Shown here: positions 8,220 to 14,513 of the stretch, in pieces
How positions within the stretch are numbered: position 1 is the stretch's first letter
Layout: every line of letters starts with the position of its first letter
NCBI GenBank assembly: GCA_027314845.1
Contig: DAHVAA010000005.1
Location: 1-21,467, forward strand
Direction: 5' to 3'
DNA length: 21,467 nt
Source: Thermoplasmata archaeon
GTDB taxonomy: Archaea; Thermoplasmatota; Thermoplasmata; UBA184
Made by a program: the position numbers and the translations under genes
The notes under the pieces: generated by a model
Told to the model about the DNA's origin: nothing
Seen by the model: only the letters and a program-made list of their open reading frames with translations
Database searches by the model: none

Positions 8220-8698
8220 AGCCGGACCCCCGGCCGCGCGAGATCGCTGAACTCGAACCAGACCAGTGGGGGGATCGCGAGGGAGGTGAGCTCGAGACGG
8301 ACCGCGATCCGCTCGTCGGGCCGCGAGGGAATCACGGCCGCTTCGACCTCCGTCGGCATGCCCGGCCGGAGTTCGAGCGGCGTGGCGGTGGAGAGCTCGG
8401 CGAACCGTTGCCAGGAAACGCTTCCCAGGGCGCGGCATCGAACCATTTCGGGAGCGACCGCCGTCCCGTCCACCAACAGCCGTGCGGCCGCGAACGCGCC
8501 TGCGCGCAACGGAGGATTGTCCAGCACGAAGGCGATCCCGCTCGACGTGCGGCGGAGGGAGCCGGGCCGGTAGACCCCGCTCTCGACCGTCTCGGCGACC
8601 CAGAGCAGCGCCTCGAGGGAGTGGGACCCGAACTCCACCCCGACCGTCAGACCTTGACGAAGCAATGCGAGGACCGGACCGACCCGACGGTCGCTCAC
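8216..8698 (-). CDS. Conserved-looking hypothetical protein coupled to the debranching enzyme, 160 aa
   Basis: I do not recognise the family. The protein is mostly beta-strand with alternating hydrophobic positions. It contains segments such as GIAFVLDNPPLRAGAF (about 53-68), LLVDGT, and near the end LTSLAIPPLVWFEF, suggesting one immunoglobulin-like or jelly-roll beta domain. No signal peptide is seen. The GTG at 8696-8698 lies 27 nt from a box A, fitting a leaderless transcript. Its stop overlaps the glucosidase frame by 4 nt (CTGA), so both are translated from one message, or they form one polypeptide if the frame shifts in the GGGGG run near the end. A carbohydrate-related accessory role is inferred only from context. 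Confidence 0.75.
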   Translation of the reverse strand: MSDRRVGPVLALLRQGLTVGVEFGSHSLEALLWVAETVESGVYRPGSLRRTSSGIAFVLDNPPLRAGAFAAARLLVDGTAVAPEMVRCRALGSVSWQRFAELSTATPLELRPGMPTEVEAAVIPSRPDERIAVRLELTSLAIPPLVWFEFSDLARPGVRL

Positions 8699-8720
8699 GT
8701 ACGCGGCACGGTCCGCGCGT

Positions 8721-8730
8721 CTTTAGTCGT
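8721..8730 (-). promoter_or_regulatory. Probable box A promoter of the glucosidase unit
   Basis: The minus strand reads ACGACTAAAG, centred about 27 nt before the GTG at 8698, which is leaderless spacing. Confidence 0.5.
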
Positions 8731-8775
8731 TCGGGCGCGGCCGGGCTTCGGTCAAGGTCCCGGGAGTCCCGGTTC

Positions 8776-8796
8776 GAGCGACGGCGACCGTCGCTC
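8776..8796. repeat. Perfect hairpin, 9-bp stem and 3-nt loop
   Basis: GAGCGACGG, loop CGA, then CCGTCGCTC. It is a perfect stem inside the gene-free interval, with no following T-run on either strand. Confidence 0.75.
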
Positions 8797-8832
8797 CGGC
8801 CGGGGGCTCCGGGGGTGGGGGAACGGGGGGGC

Positions 8833-8858
8833 GGGACCGAAAGGCGCACCGCGGTCCC
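8833..8858. repeat. Hairpin, 7-bp stem
   Basis: GGGACCG (8833-8839) pairs with CGGTCCC (8852-8858) around a 12-nt loop. It is the second perfect inverted repeat in the gene-free interval. Confidence 0.6.
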
Positions 8859-8935
8859 CCTCCATCGCACGCCCCTTCGGCCACGGCGCAGCCGCCGTCT
8901 TCGGCACCCAGGGCGTCGACACTCGGAGGGACGCT

Positions 8936-8990
8936 CGTTCCCCCCCAAGTCCGACCGGTCCGTTCCGGGCTTCCACGGAACTTGGGAACG
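8936..8990. repeat. Nested inverted repeats
   Basis: The outer arms CGTTCCC (8936-8942) and GGGAACG (8984-8990) enclose an inner hairpin GTTCCG (8962-8967) and CGGAAC (8976-8981). Both are exact complements. Together they suggest an extended RNA fold, or a processed leader or trailer. Confidence 0.55.
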
Positions 8991-9010
8991 CCAGGGAACT
9001 ATTTGGATAT

Positions 9011-9022
9011 TGTAACGTTACA
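9011..9022. promoter_or_regulatory. Perfect 12-bp palindrome, possible operator
   Basis: TGTAACGTTACA is a perfect palindrome inside an A/T-rich island (about 8999-9035) in otherwise GC-rich DNA. It lies 4 bp after the stop of the CARF-wHTH gene. Its symmetry and size fit a dimeric DNA-binding protein; the factor is unknown. Confidence 0.5.
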
Positions 9023-9026
9023 AGCA

Positions 9027-9866
9027 TTACTCAAGTGAATTGCGGGTCGAAGACTCGCCGGGGCGGCCGAACAGCCGGACCGCGAGGCGGCCCTGGTGGG
9101 TGAGCTGTACGCGGGCTCGAGGGCCAGCCGCTTCGGCACGGACGAACCCCCACCGATGTTCGAGCGGGTCTAGCCGCCGACGTAGCCGCCCGTGGGCGGA
9201 CTGGGAAGAGGCCGGGCGACCCCCCTCCGCGCCGGGGCGATCGAGCCCGAGTTCGCGGATCAGCTCGTGCTTGCGGAGGGAGCCCCCCCGCCGATCCAGC
9301 GCCTCCAGGACCGAGATCAGCTCCGCGGCCGGGGCCCGAAGCTCGTAGACGTTCACCGGGTCGACGCGTTCGACGACGTCGTGCACGGTCGCTACCTTGG
9401 GGGTGCGGTCGGAGTACCAGGCCCGGGAGACCTGGACGTAGTAGGGCTCACCCTTCCACAACATGCAGGCCAGCGTGCCGGCGATCGCCGTGATCTTGGT
9501 CCCCGTCGAGACATTGACTCGGAGGGGGATCACGTCCGGTGCGTTCCGGACCGTCCGGCCCTCCGACTCGAAGATCGTCCGGAGGGAGCCGAGCGCGCCG
9601 AAGACGTCCCAGAGCTCCGTTCGGACGACGCGCACGTCGATCGGCCAAGCAGCGCGCCGGAGCCGCCGGGTCACCTCTTCCACGAACGGCGCGGCCGCAT
9701 CCCGCTCGGCTCGGGTCAGGAGGTAGACGCGGTCGGCCCGGTCGGTGAGGAGCGGCTCGGTGATTCGTTCAACCTCGAACCCGACCGCCGCAACATGGAC
9801 CCGGGCGCGGGGGTCGCCGGTCCGGGAGCCGTCTCGCCGGACGGTCGATCGCGGAGGGCCCGGCAC
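9027..9866 (-). CDS. CARF-wHTH transcriptional regulator of HFX_2341 type (DUF6293-like)
   Basis: This 279-aa protein resembles the archaeal HFX_2341 family. The N-terminal half (about 22-165) is a CARF-type Rossmann domain that starts VHVAAVGFEVERI (23-35) and has the diagnostic VNVSTGTKI loop (117-125), the presumed nucleotide-binding site for cyclic-oligoadenylate-like ligands. The C-terminal part (about 180-265) looks like a winged helix-turn-helix, with LRKHELIRELGL followed by LTHQGRLAVRLF. Such proteins are thought to couple a nucleotide signal to transcription, often near CRISPR loci; no cas gene or repeat array is visible here. The only in-frame start before the CARF domain is GTG at 9864-9866, which is 26 nt from a weak box A. 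It is divergent from the MTHFR-like gene. The ligand is not shown. Confidence 0.85.
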   Translation of the reverse strand: MPGPPRSTVRRDGSRTGDPRARVHVAAVGFEVERITEPLLTDRADRVYLLTRAERDAAAPFVEEVTRRLRRAAWPIDVRVVRTELWDVFGALGSLRTIFESEGRTVRNAPDVIPLRVNVSTGTKITAIAGTLACMLWKGEPYYVQVSRAWYSDRTPKVATVHDVVERVDPVNVYELRAPAAELISVLEALDRRGGSLRKHELIRELGLDRPGAEGGRPASSQSAHGRLRRRLDPLEHRWGFVRAEAAGPRARVQLTHQGRLAVRLFGRPGESSTRNSLE

Positions 9867-9887
9867 GAGTCGGTCAGCACCAGGAGT

Positions 9888-9897
9888 GGTTTGAACC
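9888..9897 (-). promoter_or_regulatory. Weak box A of the CARF regulator
   Basis: The minus strand reads GGTTCAAACC about 26 nt before the GTG at 9866. It is a weak TATA match but has the right distance for a leaderless message. It is also nearly palindromic (GGTT..AACC), so an operator is possible. Confidence 0.35.
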
Positions 9898-9969
9898 TAG
9901 GGGGCTCCTTTGAAGGGTGGCGGACGTCCTGAGCTCCGTGGCCCCTCGGATTTCTCCTGGCGGACCCCA

Positions 9970-9986
9970 CTTGCGCTCCCCGCAAG
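9970..9986. repeat. Small hairpin in the divergent CARF/MTHFR intergenic region
   Basis: CTTGCG, loop CTCCC, then CGCAAG. It lies between the two divergent promoters, so it could be a regulator site or belong to the leader of neither gene. Confidence 0.4.
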
Positions 9987-10005
9987 GGGAGAGCCCAGCC
10001 GAAAC

Positions 10006-10013
10006 GATTTATC
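10006..10013 (+). promoter_or_regulatory. Box A promoter of the MTHFR-like gene
   Basis: GATTTATC is preceded by a BRE-like purine stretch (CCGAAAC). Its centre is about 44 nt before the GTG at 10054, predicting a leader of about 18 nt. Confidence 0.6.
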
Positions 10014-10053
10014 GGCTCCCGAGTCGGCCTGACGGGCCCGGACGGAACCGACG

Positions 10054-11055
10054 GTGACGACGCCCCGAACCTTGGAGGCGGCGCTAAGCGCCCGCCCGCT
10101 CTTCTTTGAGCCGGTTCCCCCCACCGCCCGGCTGCAGCCGGCCCGTCTCGAGGAGCGTATCGAGGCGGTGGCCCGGATGGTCGCGGCGATCCCTCGGCTC
10201 GATGCGCTCGTCATCCCCGAGCTGGTCGACGAGAACCACGAGGGCCGGCCGCACTATCGGTCGGGTGACGTCCGCTCATTCGCCCTATCGCTCCAAGAGC
10301 GGACGGGGCGACCCGCGATCGTGAACAAGGTGGTGGCGTACCTCGACCCCTCGGGCGCCGTGGAACGATGGGCCGAAGAGACGACGTCGCTCGGCATCCG
10401 CTACGCGGTACTGGTCGGCGGAGCCAGTCGGTACATTCCGTACCCCGGCCCCTCGGTCGCGGAGGCAAATCGAGCCTGCCGTCCGATCCTCCAGCGGGCG
10501 GGCGGTGCCGTGGGGAACATCGCGATACCCCAGCGGGTCGGGGAGCCTCATCGGATGCTCTCCAAGACCCGGGTCGGGGCCGCCTTCTTCACGACGCAGA
10601 TCCTCTTCGATGCGGAGCAGGTCGTTCAGATGGTACGCCAGTACGACCTCCTCTGCCGGCAGGCCGCCATCCCTCCGGGGGCGGTCCTCCTGAGCGTCGC
10701 TCCGATCTCGGACGAGCAGGATATTGAGTTCGTCCGATGGCTCGGGGCGGACCTCCCCGAGCCCGTGGAGCGGGCGATCCTCGAGGGCGACGACGCGGAG
10801 GCGCTCCGCCGCAGTGAGGCCCGGGCGCTCGCGGTGTGGGACGAGGTCGCCCGGACGGCCCGGGCCGAGGAGCTCGAGGTCCCCCTGGGGGTGAACGTCG
10901 AGCAGATCTCCGCGCGCCATCTCGAACCGGCGGGGCATCTGCTGCAAGAGTTCGCGCGTCGGCTCGAACCGACGGCGCCCGGTTCCCGAGCGAAGTCCTC
11001 GGACACGGCCGGGTCGCACGGCCGAATACGGTCTCATCGGGCCGGCGATCGGTGA
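10054..11055 (+). CDS. Methylenetetrahydrofolate reductase-like flavoprotein
   Basis: This 333-aa protein matches the TIM-barrel methylenetetrahydrofolate reductase (MetF/MTHFR) family, which reduces methylene- to methyl-tetrahydrofolate (or the pterin analogue used by archaea) with a flavin. Visible features are the N-terminal PLFFEPVPP (15-23), where Glu19 matches the catalytic Glu of the family's FEFFPP motif, and the core strand AAFFTTQILFD (176-186) matching the conserved Q-x-x-FD region. The Arg-rich last 40 residues look like a loose tail. The start is GTG at 10054-10056. It stands alone: no metH, metE or folate gene adjoins it. Its 3' end overlaps the convergent M29-like gene by 22 bp. 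Many archaeal homologues are uncharacterised, so the exact pterin substrate and physiological direction are uncertain. Confidence 0.8.
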   Translation: MTTPRTLEAALSARPLFFEPVPPTARLQPARLEERIEAVARMVAAIPRLDALVIPELVDENHEGRPHYRSGDVRSFALSLQERTGRPAIVNKVVAYLDPSGAVERWAEETTSLGIRYAVLVGGASRYIPYPGPSVAEANRACRPILQRAGGAVGNIAIPQRVGEPHRMLSKTRVGAAFFTTQILFDAEQVVQMVRQYDLLCRQAAIPPGAVLLSVAPISDEQDIEFVRWLGADLPEPVERAILEGDDAEALRRSEARALAVWDEVARTARAEELEVPLGVNVEQISARHLEPAGHLLQEFARRLEPTAPGSRAKSSDTAGSHGRIRSHRAGDR

Positions 11056-12155
11056 CCGAAGTCCCGGCTAGCTCGACCCCCCTCGAACTCGACGTCGGCC
11101 CCCCGGAGCACGGAGAGGTAAGAGAACCGACGCCGATTCCGCCCCCCGAACCATCGGTCCTCGCCGAGCGCGACGCCCACCGCGTCCACGCCCAGCTCCT
11201 CGATCTCCGGAGCGTTCTTGACCCCCGGATTGAGTCCGAAAGTGAGGGCGACCGGGCGGTCTCGTCCGCCCCCTCCGTGAGCGTACGCCTCCGCGAAAGA
11301 CTCCCCGCCCCGCTCGAACGAGAAGCTCCGGAGCCGACCGCCGGCGAACACAAACCGAGCCCCCTCCCGGATCGACGGTTCGGCAAAGCGGTCGTAGTTC
11401 GGGCGGTTCGCCTCCCAGACCCCACCGGCCGAGCCGTCCATGATGGCGCTCGCCACGAGGCCGGTGGGGAGGTCGGTCCAGAGCGGGCCCCCGCGCGCCG
11501 AATGGCGATCGAGCCGCCCGTCCTCGAGGGCCCACCGCCCCGAGACCAGCCGGACCACGAGGTCGGTACCGTTCGGATGCCGGATTCGGACCCGTCGGGC
11601 CCGGGCGAGGCGGCGAACGAGCCGTACGCCGGCGCTCGCCAGTCGCTCCGGCGCGACGCGGCTCGCCAGGAGCATCTGGCGCCGCCAGCCCTCGAGGTCG
11701 ACCCGGTAGCGGTGCGCCGCGGAGGGCGTTACGCCGGCGATCCGAAGCCTGACCACCCTCATTCGAGAGCTTCGGGCGTTCCGCGACCATGGCGCGGGGT
11801 GCCGCTCGAGGACGGTCGCGAGCTCTACCGGCGGCAGGCCGAAGAGCCGGGGGAACGCCTCCGGTCCCGGGAGATAAACGTAGGCGCCGCCCAACTGGGC
11901 GAGCGCGGGCATCGTGCGGGGCGCCCGGCCCCGGGGAAGGAGGCGCAGGGATCGGAAGAACGCTTCCTCGTCCTCGACGATCAGGGCTGGGTCGGCGTGT
12001 CGCCGGCGGGCTTCGACCACGAGCGAACGCGCCCACGGAAGGGCGTGGCTCCACGCTTCGATGCCGACGCTCTCTCCCGGTCGAACTTTGAGAACGCGGT
12101 CGAGGACAAATCGGGCCAGCACGTCCTCAGGAAGCGCCGGCAACGTCCTGCTCAA
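11034..12155 (-). CDS. M29 aminopeptidase-like protein, metal-ligand motifs replaced
   Basis: This 373-aa protein has the overall pattern of M29 aminopeptidases (AmpS/aminopeptidase T), including HPNGTDLVVRL (193-203), LPTG (229-232), FGLNPG (306-311), VALGEDRWFGG (328-338) and a C-terminal beta region. The residues expected to bind the two metals look lost: the Glu after LPTx is Leu233, the Glu before GLNP is missing, the His of the vHiALG motif is Gly327, and the HxD near the end reads YLS (346-348). It may therefore be a non-peptidase or use another site. I chose the TTG at 12153-12155 because it overlaps the nikR stop as TTGA and removes an Arg-rich extension that only reads nikR in another frame. 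It is the last gene of the nickel operon, so a role in nickel handling is possible but unproven. Confidence 0.75.
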   Translation of the reverse strand: MSRTLPALPEDVLARFVLDRVLKVRPGESVGIEAWSHALPWARSLVVEARRRHADPALIVEDEEAFFRSLRLLPRGRAPRTMPALAQLGGAYVYLPGPEAFPRLFGLPPVELATVLERHPAPWSRNARSSRMRVVRLRIAGVTPSAAHRYRVDLEGWRRQMLLASRVAPERLASAGVRLVRRLARARRVRIRHPNGTDLVVRLVSGRWALEDGRLDRHSARGGPLWTDLPTGLVASAIMDGSAGGVWEANRPNYDRFAEPSIREGARFVFAGGRLRSFSFERGGESFAEAYAHGGGGRDRPVALTFGLNPGVKNAPEIEELGVDAVGVALGEDRWFGGRNRRRFSYLSVLRGADVEFEGGRASRDFGHRSPAR

Positions 12156-12628
12156 GCGGTCGACGGACTCGGGGGCACGAGGTGATGGGGATGGCGGTGG
12201 CCGGTCCGACCGCCCGCGACCGCCGGCGTGGCCGCAAGCCATCCGCCCTCGAGCACGCCCTTCACGCCCCGGAGGTCCACCGCGGCCGCCTCGACCTCCC
12301 GGCGGCGGCCGAGCAGGACGACGACCTCTGCGCACGCATCCCCTTCGAGGTGCACGTGCGTCGTCGAGCGGATGTGCTCGCCCCAGCGGTGCTCGGCCGC
12401 CGTGAGGCGGCGGAGCACGTTCGGAGCCGAATGGCGATCCAGCAGCGCCACGACGCCGAGAGCGTCTGCGTCGGGGTCGGCGAGCACGCGGTCGGAGAGT
12501 TCCTTCCGGATCAGGGCGCGTATCCCGTCCGAGCGGCTCGGGCTGTTCCGCTCCCGTACCCATCGGTCGAGCAGACCGAGGAGCTCCGGCTCGAGCGAGA
12601 CCCCGACACGGACGACCCGTGAGGTCAT
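12152..12628 (-). CDS. nikR: Nickel-responsive regulator NikR
   Basis: This 158-aa protein has an N-terminal ribbon-helix-helix domain (about 1-45, VVRVGVSLEPELLGLLDRWV then SRSDGIRALIRKEL) and a C-terminal ACT-like nickel domain. The nickel ligands line up exactly with NikR spacing: His80, His91, His93 and Cys99, including the THVHLEGDAC block (90-99). NikR tetramers bind operators when nickel is plentiful and repress uptake genes. A His/Pro tail (HRHPHH) might bind extra metal. The ATG at 12626-12628 overlaps the NiCoT stop as ATGA. Being in the operon it probably controls, it would be autoregulated. Confidence 0.95.
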   Translation of the reverse strand: MTSRVVRVGVSLEPELLGLLDRWVRERNSPSRSDGIRALIRKELSDRVLADPDADALGVVALLDRHSAPNVLRRLTAAEHRWGEHIRSTTHVHLEGDACAEVVVLLGRRREVEAAAVDLRGVKGVLEGGWLAATPAVAGGRTGHRHPHHLVPPSPSTA

Positions 12629-13749
12629 GGGTTCGCTCCCGGGGAGGCGGCCGGCGGGGGACCTAGACCGATCTCTTCGTACCGTCTTCGCCGGTAGATC
12701 GCCATGGCGACGGCCCAGGTGACGACGAAGAGGGCGATGATCCCGAACCCGACGTACTGCCACGCGGTCTCGCTGTTCAGGGCGTTGAGCGGCTCCCAGA
12801 ACGGCCCCGAGAGGCCGAGCTCGCTCGAGATCACCATCAGGACCTCGAGGCTCCCGATCAGGAAGGCGACCAGGACCGAGATGATCGTGATCGTGAGGTT
12901 GTAGTAGACCTTCCGGATCGGCTTGAGGAACGCCCAGCCGTAGGCGTAGCGCATCGCGATCCCGTCCGTGGTGTCGACCGCGACCATCCCGCAGGTGAAG
13001 AGGAACGGCATGAGGAGCGCGGTCCAAACCGGCACCTGGGCGACCCCCTGGGTGAGGCCGAGGGTGACAACGATCACGAGGACCTCGCTCGCCGTGTCAA
13101 AACCGAGCCCGAACAGCACCCCGACTGGGTAGATATGCCAGGGTCGGCGCACGATCCGGAAGAGCCCGCCAAAGACCCGGTTCATGAATCCGCGGCGGTT
13201 GAGCTGCTCTTCGAGCTCCACCTCCGAAAGGTGCCCCGAGCGCAGTCGCCGGAAGATCCGGTAGATCTCGACCACGATGACGAGATTGATGAGCCCGATC
13301 ACCCACAGGAACGCCCCGGAGATGATCGTGCCCGCCAGGGAGCCGAACGCCGAGAACGCCTCGCGGGCGCCGTTCACCGACTTGACGGCGAGAACGAGCG
13401 CGACGACCAGTCCGATGACGATGGACGAGTGGCCGAGGGAGAACCACGTCCCGACGGTGAGAGGTCGCTCGCCGTCCTGGAGCAGATTGCGCGTCGTGTT
13501 ATCGATCGCGGAGATATGGTCGGCGTCGACCCCGTGGCGCAGGCCGAGCGTGTAGCTCAGCACCCCGAGCGGGAGCAGCAGCGCATAGCGGCCGGCCGCG
13601 ACCCATAGAAAGCTGAAGGCGACCACCGTCGCCGACGCGATCCCGAGGTAGATCCCGACGACCACGACTCGCTCTCTGAGGGTGAGGACGCTCCTCGAGC
13701 CCGCTCCGGTCAACGATGGGGCGGTCTCGAGCCCCGGGGCGGTCGGCAC
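12625..13749 (-). CDS. NiCoT-family nickel/cobalt permease
   Basis: This 374-aa integral membrane protein belongs to the NiCoT (HoxN/NixA) family, which imports Ni2+ or Co2+. The hallmark helix-II signature RHGVDADHISAID lies at 71-83 (family RHAxDADHI, with Gly for Ala). Further family motifs are FSLGHSSIV, LGFDTASEV and GMVAVDTTDG. About eight hydrophobic segments are seen, with a charged loop (about 165-205) between the halves. The start is GTG at 13747-13749, 28 nt from a box A. Adjacent NikR points to nickel as the substrate rather than cobalt. Nickel enzymes that would need it are not in the window. Confidence 0.95.
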   Translation of the reverse strand: MPTAPGLETAPSLTGAGSRSVLTLRERVVVVGIYLGIASATVVAFSFLWVAAGRYALLLPLGVLSYTLGLRHGVDADHISAIDNTTRNLLQDGERPLTVGTWFSLGHSSIVIGLVVALVLAVKSVNGAREAFSAFGSLAGTIISGAFLWVIGLINLVIVVEIYRIFRRLRSGHLSEVELEEQLNRRGFMNRVFGGLFRIVRRPWHIYPVGVLFGLGFDTASEVLVIVVTLGLTQGVAQVPVWTALLMPFLFTCGMVAVDTTDGIAMRYAYGWAFLKPIRKVYYNLTITIISVLVAFLIGSLEVLMVISSELGLSGPFWEPLNALNSETAWQYVGFGIIALFVVTWAVAMAIYRRRRYEEIGLGPPPAASPGANP

Positions 13750-13773
13750 GGCCGAACCTACCGACCGGCCCTT

Positions 13774-13780
13774 CTTATCG
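13774..13780 (-). promoter_or_regulatory. Box A promoter of the nickel operon
   Basis: The minus strand reads CGATAAG about 28 nt before the GTG at 13749, with A/T-rich sequence upstream. It suggests a leaderless transcript. Confidence 0.5.
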
Positions 13781-13805
13781 TTATGTCGTCCCCAAAATTC
13801 GTAAC
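13780..13805. promoter_or_regulatory. Candidate NikR operator upstream of the nickel permease
   Basis: The inverted repeat GTTATG (13780-13785), 14-nt spacer, CGTAAC (13800-13805) has five of six positions symmetric. It abuts the box A. The layout resembles the E. coli NikR operator GTATGA-N16-TCATAC, but the spacer is 2 nt shorter and the half-sites differ. Assignment to NikR rests on position. Confidence 0.45.
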
Positions 13806-13818
13806 ACTATCGCGCCGG

Positions 13819-14460
13819 TCACTGGAGCGCTCGAGTCAGCCCGGTGGTCGCGGCGGCAAGGTCGTCGTAGTGGAGGAGAAAGATCGTGTCCGTGTAGCAG
13901 GAGAGCGCCTCCACGATGTTGATCCCCTGCGCGGCGAGGATTCCCGTGAGATGGCGCAGCAGGCCGGGGGTCTCCTCGATGCTCTCCGGGCTGGTCACGG
14001 CGACCTCGATGAGGCCCTTACGGACCGAGATGATCTGACCCTCGCGCAGCGCGCGGGTAACGCGCGGGATCGAGTCCTCATCAACGATGATCACCGTTCC
14101 CCGGCTGACCTGTATCAACCGGCAGAGCGAGTTCTCATCGAGCAGTTCCTCGACCACGTCACCCAGCCGCTGAAGCACGTCGACGCCTTGGGTGACCGTG
14201 AGAGCCGCGACCTTCGTCCGGGTCTCGATCCGGCTCTTGCGGAGGACCCGGCGAACCCCGCTCTCGCGGAACGCCTCGCCGCCCCGGGGGTAGCGGCGGC
14301 ACGCGACCAAGATGGCGTCGGTGGACGCGAGCCCGAGCTCCTCCTGGATCCGGCGGGCGATCGCGGAGTAGTTGCCGATCCGCAACCGGATCGCGTCCGC
14401 GATCACCGGGTGCGCGTCCAAGTACTCGCGGACCTGGCGCGCGGTAGAGCCATCGGGCAT
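13819..14460 (-). CDS. ACT-domain protein, putative regulator
   Basis: This 213-aa protein is soluble. The N-terminal third (about 1-75) is helical and could be a DNA-binding or dimerisation domain: ARQVREYLDAHPVIADAIRL, then NYSAIARRIQEELG, as in a helix-turn-helix. The C-terminal part (about 110-205) reads as ACT-type ligand-binding folds, including ETPGLLRHLTGILAAQGINI (162-181), the canonical ACT helix region that often binds amino acids. The ATG at 14458-14460 has only a weak A/T-rich element (CAAAATT) upstream. It is divergent from the argG-lysW operon with 98 bp between the starts, so amino-acid-responsive control of that operon is an attractive inference. I cannot name the ligand. Confidence 0.75.
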   Translation of the reverse strand: MPDGSTARQVREYLDAHPVIADAIRLRIGNYSAIARRIQEELGLASTDAILVACRRYPRGGEAFRESGVRRVLRKSRIETRTKVAALTVTQGVDVLQRLGDVVEELLDENSLCRLIQVSRGTVIIVDEDSIPRVTRALREGQIISVRKGLIEVAVTSPESIEETPGLLRHLTGILAAQGINIVEALSCYTDTIFLLHYDDLAAATTGLTRALQ

Positions 14461-14499
14461 GTTTGTTCTATTCCGGACAATTTTGCCCAGCAGTGTCCC

Positions 14500-14510
14500 G
14501 TGACGGTCAC
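14500..14510. promoter_or_regulatory. Palindrome directly upstream of the argG TATA box
   Basis: GTGAC-G-GTCAC is a perfect 5-bp inverted repeat with a one-base centre, ending 3-4 nt before the TATA box where TFB would bind. It is a good position for a regulator that blocks or recruits the basal machinery. Confidence 0.45.
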
Positions 14511-14513
14511 ATC

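Larger units (their letters stand above)
8731..9010. other. Gene-free interval with several hairpins
   Basis: I see no convincing gene in this stretch between the CARF regulator and the glucosidase unit. One minus frame (8752-9027) is open, but its product is Pro/Arg-rich and its codon third positions are mixed, unlike the strong G/C third positions of real genes here. The interval contains several clean inverted repeats: 8776-8796, 8833-8858, and a nested pair within 8936-8990. They could belong to a structured RNA, a long leader or a terminator region. No tRNA, SRP, RNase P or rRNA hallmark is recognisable. Confidence 0.45.

Noticed and set aside
8768..8800. GGTTCGAGC resembling a tRNA T-loop
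   Set aside because: The flanking bases do not form a T-arm (CCCGG against GACGG), and no acceptor or anticodon arm can be found; the bases belong to a perfect 9-bp hairpin instead.
8220..8948. N-terminal extension of the glucosidase frame
   Set aside because: The frame is open but Arg/Gly-rich and runs through the 160-aa gene in another frame; that gene has protein-like composition and its own promoter.
8752..9027. Minus-strand open frame of 91 codons after the CARF gene, joined as TAATG
   Set aside because: The stop/start overlap is attractive, but the product is Pro/Arg-rich with no recognisable pattern, the first codons are A/T-rich palindrome sequence, and third positions are not strongly G/C as in real genes here.
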